Assembly: GCA_942491465.1 (NCBI GenBank)
Contig: CALOBA010000057.1
Location: 1 to 64,000, forward strand
Direction: 5' to 3'
Length of the DNA stretch: 64,000 bases
Source: CALOBA01 sp942491465
Lineage (GTDB): Bacteria; Pseudomonadota; Gammaproteobacteria; Chromatiales; Chromatiaceae
The position numbers and the translations under genes were made by a program. Position 1 is the stretch's first letter. Each line of letters opens with the position of its first letter. The notes below the pieces were generated by a model, which worked only from the letters and a program-made list of their open reading frames with translations, was not told where the DNA came from and searched no databases. Of this stretch, positions 60,201-64,000 are shown in pieces.

Positions 60201-63200
60201 TGGCGGGCGCCGTCGTTGTCCAGCGTGACCGAGTAGTCGAGGTAGCTGAAGCTGTTGTCGGCGCCGCCGGTGGTCAGATCGATGGCCGAGCCGCCGGCCG
60301 TGTTCGAGAGCCGAAGGCGGGTGCCGTTCGTCCACTCGACGTAGTACGCACGCCCGTCCACCAGCGGCTCGATCCCGCTCGTCCCCTCTTGGTAGACGAC
60401 GATATCGCCGACTTGCAGCCCATGCGCATAGCTGAACTTGATGCGTTCGTTGTCCGCGTTGATGCCCTCGTCGTTGACCCGGGCCGTCTGCGGCAGGTCG
60501 CCGAAGTCGAAGGTGTTGGTGGCCGCCGGCAGCACGTACTGCTGGTAGTCCTCGACCTCACCGTTGTCGGCGGGGCCAGTCGGCAGCGCCGCGCCATCGA
60601 TGGCGCCGGTGTCGGCGGTGAAGCGGAAGCGGATGTTGGCCAGCGTCGGGGCGCTGATCCCAAGGCCACTCGGCACCGCGAAGCTCAAGGTCTCGGTGCC
60701 GGCGTCGGTGAACCGGTGCTCGATGATCCGATACTCGTCGGTATCGTCGAAGTCGCCGTCGCCGTTGAAGTCGATCCAGGCATTGAGATAGCCGGCGCTG
60801 GCCGCGGTGACCTGGATGCTGGCCTGGGTGCCCTGTGCCAGCGGGGTCAGGAACAGCACGCCGTCCTCGTCGTCGGCGACGCTGCCGGCGCCGTCATCAC
60901 CGCTGGCGGTGGCGTTTGGCTGACCGTTCAACTCCGCGTCGATGGCGGCGCCGAGGTAGGTGGCGCCGTCGAGCACATGGCTCGGGCCGTCGGTGTAGAG
61001 GGTCGTGGCCAGGCTGCCGTCCTCGGGCAGGTCGCCAAAATCAAGCTGGGTATCCTCGGGATAGAGCCGCAGCACATAGTCCTCGACCTCGCCGGTCTCG
61101 GCGAGCCCGGCGGGGCTGGCGCCGCCCTGCCCTGCGAGCGCAGTGACGCGGAAGCGCATGAAGGTGTCGTCGTTGACCGCGGCAGCTGACGGGACATCAA
61201 ACTCCAGTGCGTTGGCGCCGGCGACCAGCGTCGTCGAGGGCTCGGAGAAGACCTGCTCGCCCGGATCGTCCAGGTCACCGTCGTCGTTGAAGTCCACCCA
61301 GGCGTTGAGCACGCCGGTCGCGGTCGCGTTGACGGTGAGGGTCGTTGCGGCGCCCGCCACCAGCGGGCTGGTAAAGACCACGCCGTCTTCGTCATCCGAG
61401 CCGTCGTTGTCGTCGCCATCGGCCAGCGGGCTCTGCTGGCCCTGCGGGTCTATGCCGTCGGTGTCGGCATCCACGGTGCCGAGCGCGACGCCGCCGATCA
61501 CATGGCGGGCGCCGTCGCTGAGGTATTGGGTCGGGAAGCCGGGATCGGGTAGGTCGCCGAAGTCGAATGTCGTATCTTCTGCGAAGACGCGCTGGACGTA
61601 GTCCTCGACCTCGCCGTTGTTGGCGATGCCGGTGGGGCTGGTGCCGCCGTCGTCTTCACCGACTTCATCTTCGTCTTCGGTGATGCGGAAGCGGAAATAG
61701 GTACTGTCGGCAGCGGCGTCGCTCGGCACCTGGAACGCCAATTCGGTGGTGCCGGCGGCACTGATGAATTGTCTCTCGAAGATACGCTCGTCGCCTTCGC
61801 TGAAGACACCGTCGCGGTCGAAGTCGGCCCAGGCATTGAGATAGCCGGCCGCGGACAGGGTGATGTCCACAAGTCCGCGCTCGCCGGCCACCAGCGGCCG
61901 GGTGAAGGTGATGCCGTCTTCGTCATCCGGGGTATCGCCGGCCGTGTCGTCGCCATCGGCATCGGCGCTCGGCTGGTGGGCGCCCTCCTCGTCCACCGCC
62001 GCCCCGAGACGCAGCGGCGGCAGGTCGTCGCCGGGGTCGCCGGCACCGGTGATGATGTGCGCCGCACCGAAGTAGGCGCTGTAGTCGAGATTGCTGTCGG
62101 GCAGGTCGCCGAAGTCGTACTCGGCCTCGATGGTCAGCGGGTGATCCTCGACCTCACCGTTGGGGAGCGTCCCGGCCGGGGTCGCGGTGGTGAGGGCAGC
62201 GTCGGTGGACAGGCGCAGGCGCAGATAGCTGAGGCCCGGGCGGATGTCGTCGGGCAGGCTGAAGGCGAGCGTGGCGGTGCCGTTCTCGGTGTCGGCGGCA
62301 ATGGTCTGGGTCGCGGCCTCGTCGGCATCGAAGGCGCCGTCGCGGTCGAAGTCGATCCAGCCGATCAGCGTCGCCGCGCTGGCGGTCTGGTTGGTGACGC
62401 GGACCTGGACGCTGTAGTCGGTGTCGGCGCTGCCGAGGCCGATCAGCGCGGAGATGAGGCCATCCTCATCGTCGCGGTCGTCGGCGTTGTCGTCGGCATC
62501 GGCGCCGGTGCCGAGTTCTCGGTTGCCCTCGTCGGCATCGACATCGGCGCCGATGCGCAGACTGGTGCTGATCCCGTCGTGGCGGGCGCCAATGCTGCCG
62601 GCCAAGGTGCCGTAGCTGTCCGGGGCGTCGCCGAAGTCGGCGCGCACGTCGAGCGCAGGCTCTTCGACGACAATCTGGTAGTCCTCGACCTCGCCGTCGT
62701 AGGCGTAGCCGTCGGGTGTGCTCGTCGTGACGGCCGGGTCGGTCGTCAGCCGGAAGCGGGCGTAGATGAGATCCGTCGGATCGCTGTCCTCGATATCACC
62801 GGGAACGGTGAAGTCCAGGTCGACACTGCCGGCGACGGTGCCATGCGGCACGCTGATCGACGCGGACTCGTTGACATCGAAGGTCCCGCTACCGTCGAAA
62901 TCGATCCAGCCGACCAGGGTCGCGGCTTGGTCCTCGCCGGCGCCGGTCTGGCCGTTGTTGAGGTTATTGGTCGCCGTCAGCGTGACCCTGTAGGTCTGGC
63001 CACCATCGGTGAGGTGTAGGACCGGGAAGCTCGAAACGCCGTCCTCGTCGTCGAAGTCGTCCAACTCGGTGTCGGTGTCGTCGCCGACGGCATCTTCCCC
63101 GTTGGCGGTGGCCGGTTGGCCGTCGCTGTCGGCATCGACGCCAGCGCCCAGGTAGATGCCATTGATCGGACTCGTGTTCTCGATGACATGGCGCGGGCCG

Positions 63201-64000
63201 TCGTTGATCAGGATGGTGTTGAACTGGGTGCCGTCCTCGGGCAGGTCGCCATAGTCGAACAGGACGCCGGAGTTGACCGGCAGCACGGTCCACTGATGGT
63301 CCTCGAGCTCGCCGTCGGAGGCCTGGCCGGCCCAGTCGTCGCCGCCGGTGCCGAAGCTGCTGACGTAGCGGAAGCGCAGGTTGACGGTGCCGAGCGTTGC
63401 GTCGGCGGGTACCGCGAAGGTGAAGCTGTCGAGATCACCGCTGCCACCGTTGGCAGTCCTGCCGTTGACGATGATGTGCTCGCCGGTCCCGTCGAAGTTG
63501 CCGTCGTGATCCCAGTCGGCCCAGGCGTTTAGCACGCCGTCGGATTGCGAGGCGTCGATACGAACCTCGGCATCGGCCATGCCTTGGGTGAAGGGGCTGG
63601 CGAAGTAGACGCCGTCCTCGTCGTCCGGGCTGCCGGTGGTGTCGTCGACGTTGGCCGCGGTGCTGGCCGCGGTATCGACGTCGGTCTCGTCGTCCACACT
63701 GGCACCGAGGTAGGTGCTGCCGTCGAGGATGTGCCGCGCCGGCAGACCGTTGGTGGTGGTGTTGTCGGTGGGATAGGTCGCCGCGGTGTTGTCGTCCTGC
63801 AGGTCGCCGTAATCCCAAACCGTGCCGGAGGCCGCGAAGATCTGGACCTGATAGTCCTCCACCTCGCCGTCGTTGGCGTAGCCGGTGGGGGAGTCGCCGC
63901 CGAGGCCGGTGGCGCTGGTGAGACGGAAGCGCAGGTTGACGTTGCCGGTGACCGTGGCGTTCAACGGGACGGTAATCGACAGCGCGTTGTCGCCGTTGCC
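45041..64000 (-). CDS. Giant GEVED/SdrD_B repeat protein with C-terminal dockerin-like module, N-terminus outside window
   Basis: At least 6319 residues are encoded in one open frame that runs off the right edge; the TTG at 63964 is internal, not a start. From N to C, 29 GEVED-type domains (about 186 aa each, ending GEVEDY) are followed by about seven SdrD_B/Cna-B-like domains (each starting I/LGDxVWxDxNxDG) and a dockerin-like end (NGDGDVDRKDIRLIL and NGRLSINDARACM). The protein is extremely Asp-rich, with many DDEDGV and DxNxDGxxD Ca-binding loops, so it is expected to be extracellular and Ca-stabilised. It is the upstream gene of a three-gene operon. Confidence 0.93.
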   Translation of the reverse strand, partial: GNGDNALSITVPLNATVTGNVNLRFRLTSATGLGGDSPTGYANDGEVEDYQVQIFAASGTVWDYGDLQDDNTAATYPTDNTTTNGLPARHILDGSTYLGASVDDETDVDTAASTAANVDDTTGSPDDEDGVYFASPFTQGMADAEVRIDASQSDGVLNAWADWDHDGNFDGTGEHIIVNGRTANGGSGDLDSFTFAVPADATLGTVNLRFRYVSSFGTGGDDWAGQASDGELEDHQWTVLPVNSGVLFDYGDLPEDGTQFNTILINDGPRHVIENTSPINGIYLGAGVDADSDGQPATANGEDAVGDDTDTELDDFDDEDGVSSFPVLHLTDGGQTYRVTLTATNNLNNGQTGAGEDQAATLVGWIDFDGSGTFDVNESASISVPHGTVAGSVDLDFTVPGDIEDSDPTDLIYARFRLTTDPAVTTSTPDGYAYDGEVEDYQIVVEEPALDVRADFGDAPDSYGTLAGSIGARHDGISTSLRIGADVDADEGNRELGTGADADDNADDRDDEDGLISALIGLGSADTDYSVQVRVTNQTASAATLIGWIDFDRDGAFDADEAATQTIAADTENGTATLAFSLPDDIRPGLSYLRLRLSTDAALTTATPAGTLPNGEVEDHPLTIEAEYDFGDLPDSNLDYSAYFGAAHIITGAGDPGDDLPPLRLGAAVDEEGAHQPSADADGDDTAGDTPDDEDGITFTRPLVAGERGLVDITLSAAGYLNAWADFDRDGVFSEGDERIFERQFISAAGTTELAFQVPSDAAADSTYFRFRITEDEDEVGEDDGGTSPTGIANNGEVEDYVQRVFAEDTTFDFGDLPDPGFPTQYLSDGARHVIGGVALGTVDADTDGIDPQGQQSPLADGDDNDGSDDEDGVVFTSPLVAGAATTLTVNATATGVLNAWVDFNDDGDLDDPGEQVFSEPSTTLVAGANALEFDVPSAAAVNDDTFMRFRVTALAGQGGASPAGLAETGEVEDYVLRLYPEDTQLDFGDLPEDGSLATTLYTDGPSHVLDGATYLGAAIDAELNGQPNATASGDDGAGSVADDEDGVLFLTPLAQGTQASIQVTAASAGYLNAWIDFNGDGDFDDTDEYRIIEHRFTDAGTETLSFAVPSGLGISAPTLANIRFRFTADTGAIDGAALPTGPADNGEVEDYQQYVLPAATNTFDFGDLPQTARVNDEGINADNERIKFSYAHGLQVGDIVVYQEGTSGIEPLVDGRAYYVEWTNGTRLRLSNTAGGSAIDLTTGGADNSFSYLDYSVTLDNDGARHAIVDGTHLGGSVDGEDDGQASTDTRGDDTALTPDDEDGVTFIDGLTPGELAAISVAASTGGVLNAWADWNNDGDFDDTDEQIFSEQGLSAGTNPLNIDVPGSAVSATEAIHLRFRFTTATAVGGDTPKGFASDGEVEDYRVSFDYGDLPDPTFPTLAANDGARHLLDDATWLGSSVDAEFDGVNSIDDADGDDSAGSDDEDGILFMTPLTEGTTATLRVTANGDGVLNAWIDFNGDGQLEEGDERIFDDLALTGGTITDRTFSVPAGITDLVNPGDKRLTYIRFRYTATDTDGGDSPIGMADTGEVEDYVQYLLADNASNGFDFGDHDDGYGTTIGTGGDGARHAIVPGFSLGANIDAETDGLHSSDALGDDDDGTPDDEDGVTFTDALRKGGTSDILVNVTGGSGVLNAWADWDGDGVFDDSEESAERLFTDEPVMAGSNAVKITVPVDAAVTGNVNLRYRFTSATAVGGNTPTGYASDGEVEDYQVSIIEPVSQVWDYGDLPDDQSTGTDSYPTDNDDANGLPARHLKDVAIYLGTAAIDTETDGAPSANADGDDSADTDDEDGIFFATPFTAGMGNLQDVDPAEIRVVASQTDGVLNAWADWNDDGDFDGSGEHIVVNGITSGTNDDGTSTFTFNVPTDAVATDGHQVKLRFRYVSSVGTGGDDWAGQASDGEVEDYVRPVYPAGSGDRYDFGDLPDDDATFYTSLLLDGARHVIEDEDGNALQIGAAIDAETDGAPSTAADGDDLAGDSPDDEDGITAFPTLRLTDGGTTYTLPVPVVNTLDNDRGDPAVENPDATLFGWIDFNRDGDFDAGEAATPATVTNGTSGSVNLVFNVPGDIDAGDTGLSDGLAYARLRLTTDPAVSASTPTGEAWDGEVEDYRVNIEEPARDNNTRADFGDAPDSYGTYGDTGARHDNIDADRLVIGTDVDADEDAHEPLDGSGDDSADLRDDEDGVDTADLVSLIGSGDSGATRSLTVTVANTTTNDATLVGWIDFDRDGQFQADEGVGVTVAPNATSATLDFLVPDDVKPGASYLRLRLAPQDAGLTTADPAGIVDVAQQPGGEVEDYVLTIDTDADFGDVPAGTDGAPDYSASGAFSASHTITSALYLGAGVDAETAHQPSTDADGDDDNDTHASTAISDDEDGVVFTRPLVAGEAAYFDVTASEAGVLNVWLDADGDGSFDAGDYLLPQQALDPGLNENLTFTVPTDATADGNGNTYLRFRFTKTAGQGGESPSGPAVNGEVEDYVQRIFAENTTFDFGDLPETDTSYPTLYQSGGAYHRISGVTLGAVDADSDAEGPQGQPTLGADGDDTDAQGDDEDGIVFWNPLVRGANIDITVNSSGAGYLSAWIDYDNDGELDAGERLFHEQALEADGSTDLQFTVPVDATVTDQGVGTYMRFRVTTHTGEGGNLPDGVAESGEVEDYVMRLYPSGTSFDLGDLPETDTAFPTTLYRNGAIHVIDGATFLGEHIDAESNGQPNSTATGDDDDNPIDDEDGIQFFSALTEGKEAQIDVIASVDGILNMWVDFDADGVYETGEHVFQNLEVDQGEKVYGGPLPDNLGLIEPQLTNIRFRFTDELNQGGENPYGPALNGEVEDYQQYILPDSFSDELDYGDLPLSYGTDIANDGARHGLSPGLQLGELIDTEDDGPPTADADGDDNTDLDDEDGIAFVDDLRPGGTTEIDVTATQPGKLWAWADWDDDGAFNETDEKILDGVALTGGIRHTVGGVDTDNESITLTGHALTLDDAIVYVAASETSTIGGLEQGKTYYVVAIDGDEVQISDEPSGATVDLADPVTGAAADVFWSMGIDTLAIYPPLGMDTDDGDTALRFRYISNDITAVGGNTATGYASEGEVEDYVLENFDASGNAYDYGDLPDDDDAATYPTRDEDGTLNGLAAKHLDDTGSGGNTHLGAAIDTEADGQPNAAATDDDTTGSPDDEDGIYFASPLTRGENAEIRVVASRTDGILFGWADWNGDGDFDDFAEQIIDRDDGATVGDQSDGDTAYTAYSFPVPTDDDVDGTVVDDVYLRFRYTSADGTGGDDWAGPASDGELEDYRRPVLAEDSGTAFDYGDLPEADFNTRLFNDGPRHVIETGTDDALYLGTGIDADDDGQPSADAGIGATDGDDGDGDGDDETLSIPELRMTDGGQTYSVTFDVVNSRGGGAVPAKLVGWIDFDGENGFDTTTGVEQEWAEVSVPANHNGPLTLDFTVPGDIADGGSVLNARFRLSSDADLTETRFDGYLYDGEVEDYQVTVAEPALGTRADFGDAPDSYGTADDPDDAIDAFASHQAITDDPNAASILRLGASVDADEDGAPSAGADGDDGSPAPFDLRDDEDGLSAIDAIASGDAGETKTVTVDVVNGTDADADLVGWIDFDLSGTFDQDEGVAVTVTDGQTSAALAFTVPDDVTPGASYLRLRLAPDGQGLTTSTPATTVTGGEVEDHPFTIAIERDYGDLPDPVAATAGQYPTRSANGGATHIIGKGIFLGSSVDEETDGAPSVGAVGDDSADTDDEDGVTFTSLLIGETTATIDVVASKVGYLNAWADFDGDGVLDDGNGSDEIIFENQPLAAGTNTGLTFSVPNTGNLASLYLRFRVTEGTGDNGDSPSGEAANGEVEDYVRRLFATGTTFDFGDLPDETVDEDLHYPTSVVDDGAFHIATGVTLGSRDDEVNGQPTAAADGDDADGTDDEDGIVFESPLVRDATTDLRVLSSTAGFLSGWVDFDGSGSFETGERIFDHEPLDADGATDLQFDVPDDAKISDTTYIRFRVTDTMDTGGDSPSGVAESGEIEDYVMRLYPVGTTLDFGDSPDDGGATTSYPTTLYRDGASHVIKTGVHLGSGVDAEANGQPNATASGDDSDGNDDEDGVFFVSPLTEFEYPTIRVLPNADGFVNAWIDFNANGVYETGERVLSDRAVTGGQSNDLVAGVAVPDLSLSQPVLRNVRVRYTELTGQGGDSPSGPADSGEVEDNQEYVIPSDAENHFDYGDHVDSYATTNVADGARHVLVPGVFLGAGVDEDDDGQVSADATAGGLIPDSDNDGTGDDGDGSDDEDGVDFLDDLRPGGTTEIDVTANVAGTLHVWADWDDDGNFLGVDEHLFDGQGQALSAGVNRLRLYPPLAMETGQSAGDGGIALRFRFVHQGVGVVGGDTPGGYASAGEVEDYLVQTYTKSGSAYDYGDLPDDDTAATYPTEDEDGTLNGLAAKHLDDTGSGDTHLGAAIDTEADGQPNAAATDDDTTGSPDDEDGIYFASPLTQGQNAEVRVVASRTTDTDGADNEGILSGWADFNGDGDFDDPGELIVDGEPTTGTEDDGDTPYTVFTFAVPTDDDIDGTVVDEVYLRFRYTSADGTGGDDWAGPASDGEIEDYRRPVLAADSGIAFDYGDLPETGSFTTRLFSDGPRHVIEDEAGDALHLGAGVDADTDGWPSADAGMSGAADNGDDGRGNDDEEQTSLPTLHMTDGGERYSITLPVTNTRGSSATLIGWIDFDGSNDFDTGEGLTKEWAATSVDDGDSEATLVFSAVPGAIVDGDTSINVRLRISTDSALTRTKVDGYLSDGEVEDYQVTVAEPALGTRADFGDAPSSYGTASDDPLGAARHTDIGPSLLLGAKVDADEDGAPSTGADGDGSVDDATADDLLDDEDGLVDIDTISSGDAGASRIVSVSLVNTTGAQAVLVGWIDFNRDGSFQEGEGAEHTVQPDDASAQLDFTVPADVTPGDSYLRLRLAPDGQGLTTSTPATTVVGGEVEDYPLSIAAAYDYGDLPGSYSGIFAARHRLADGVYLGAGVDAEDAHQPDRYAAGDDDNDTHAGALSDDEDGVTFTSLIVGNTTATVDVDASVAGSKLNAWADFNGNGSFGDAGEQIFSDQVLEADTNSLDFQVPDLDVGQVRLYLRFRVSTAGGDTPSSTAEDGEVEDHVRRLFPTGTTFDFGDLPDTGAGTGAGNYQTLITFGGPRHVISGTYLGTGATDAETEGRQSADALGDDSGGSTPDDEDSIDFPPLVPATQPELLVTASGKGVLNAWADWNRDGSFDGTGERILTNATVKAGSNALQIQIPATASTAQGYTGLRFRITNSTGQGGDSSTGVATSGEVEDYLIPVTDEPIYSITGSVFDDVDGDGGLIDRPSQGGGESGLAGATVRLYTDPNGDGDPGDGALVGGYVDNTAVTGADGGFRFDFVPMGDYVIVETNPDAYVSTNDVVGGNDDRIPVSVVDADIHEQDFLDSQHPQLAIIGDRVWLDENSDGIQDAGERGIADVAVELLDSGDQLVAETRTGSDGGYLFYGVGPGDYRVVVDTETLPADLQAVADEDDAAADGFGSPGAQTAHESAVSIAYGVLHLSADFGYNAVSYDDADDPDAGATGAIGDRIWNDADGDGRQDTDEVGLEGVTVSLLTDDNADGVYGGTGDNAPLTITTDVNGNYLFSDLSPGGYIVVVDGDTLPSGQSWTQTGDPDDAVDGTTSDPLLLGPGDAYLNADFGYRPGTGSTIGDLIYLDIDADGTDDDGADPGIAGVTVNLVADDDQDGLADPGEPVLATALTDDAGLYSFGGLPAGHYVVVVTDTRNLLDVYAQSGDPDNVLDAQSGVELDGSSDDLDQDHGFTATSQVLGDEIGIIGDTVFLDRNGNALPDVGEGIGGVSVELYDGAGSTLLDTTMTDANGTYLFAGLDSQDSYRVRVVAAELPAGLTNSVDPDGGADGRSWVNLNGIDLEQDFGYVAITPYRLGGTVWNDADADGSLNETAAGLGGITISLYADSNGNGQIDNGDLRLATETTDDNGDYRFDNLPGGDYLIDVTDADARLEGWWHSDGPRDGTDGNSQPDAYAVSLDGADDTTGDFGYHQDAAALGNRVWEDDGNGFQESWDPDPYLAGIEGVMVTLTITYPNGDEATLITATGTAGGYAFRNLHTDEDYNGIGTAGSGGDTPRFVISVEDPVGYSPTRIDQGIFDRLDSDDPSGTEADVLQGSSDVAQQADPWDETDNAGYDFGFTEDGPIPCTEICDVQPWPNGDGDVDRKDIRLILRHRGLRVSEPGAAHSGDAVPNGRLSINDARACMDCRTNN
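45270..47920 (-). repeat. SdrD_B / Cna-B-like domain tandem in the giant protein
   Basis: About seven tandem domains of 110-130 aa, each with an IGDRVWLDENSDGIQD-type start, G(I/L)xGVxVxL and a GxYxFxxLxPGxYxVVV end. These folds form rigid Ca-binding stalks in surface proteins. Confidence 0.85.
47925..64000 (-). repeat. GEVED domain array with seven-domain super-repeat
   Basis: 29 copies of the GEVED(Y/H) motif can be counted. Linker types recur in order A-B-C-D-E-F-G. The A-type linker (WDYGDL/YDYGDLPDD) lies at about 63803, 58693, 54569 and 50660, giving periods of 5.11, 4.12 and 3.91 kb; the first period has two extra domains. Some stretches of about 75 nt are identical between super-repeats (for example around 49460 and 53385). 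Confidence 0.88.

Noticed and set aside
63929..63964. TTG at 63964 as the start of the giant protein
   Set aside because: The frame continues upstream to the window edge with normal domain sequence, so the TTG is internal.

Overview
The window is GC-rich bacterial DNA from a gammaproteobacterium, most likely a purple sulfur bacterium (Chromatiaceae). Pointers to this are a Gly/Tyr-rich sulfur globule envelope protein with a signal peptide (39876-40277), a periplasmic DsrE-like protein, an FNR-type regulator, a c-type-heme fatty acid cis/trans isomerase, and the gammaproteobacterial core cluster pyrG-kdsA-eno-ftsB-ispD-ispF. The genus cannot be settled from the sequence. No rRNA, tRNA or CRISPR array was seen.

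Layout. 1-7.5 kb: 3' part of a very large zincin-type metallopeptidase-like protein cut by the window edge, an unrecognised partner, a YjbQ-family protein and a small membrane protein. 7.5-14 kb (minus strand): S9 peptidase, trxB, lptF, larE, a small acidic protein and a HAD hydrolase. 14-18.2 kb (plus): creBC two-component system, then a two-gene AAA-ATPase/TOPRIM-like module resembling ATPase-nuclease defence pairs. 18.3-20.8 kb: a histidine phosphatase, then a repeat-rich island with short-loop hairpins, an 83-bp tandem repeat in about eight copies, a 153-bp dispersed repeat and a truncated methyltransferase-like gene. 20.7-25.3 kb: DsrE-like protein, porin, membrane-anchored spermidine-synthase-like protein and a PEBP-family protein. 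25.4-31 kb: a phosphodiesterase-TPR-sulfotransferase fusion that carries an in-frame palindromic insertion, a PEP-CTERM protein, a decayed PIN-like toxin fragment, a second copy of the 153-bp repeat and an LpxL-type acyltransferase. 31.1-36.7 kb (minus): ispF, ispD, ftsB, eno, kdsA, pyrG. 37.1-41.2 kb (plus): cti, the sulfur globule protein with its promoter and terminator, and fnr behind an FNR box.

41.3-64 kb is one minus-strand operon and the most unusual part. It starts upstream with a giant secreted protein of more than 6300 residues. That protein carries 29 GEVED-type domains arranged in seven-domain super-repeats, then about seven SdrD_B-like domains, then a C-terminal dockerin-like module. 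After a 2-nt gap comes a PEP-CTERM protein with a cohesin-like domain, and after a 4-nt overlap a large TPR protein. The simplest reading is a cell-surface display system in which a PEP-CTERM-processed cohesin-like scaffold holds a giant dockerin-tagged Ca-binding adhesin, with the TPR protein helping assembly or export. The pairing is inferred from sequence motifs and gene order.

Three intergenic GACAAC hexamer arrays lie at similar distances (75-106 nt) upstream of different start codons, with the same strand orientation relative to the downstream gene.
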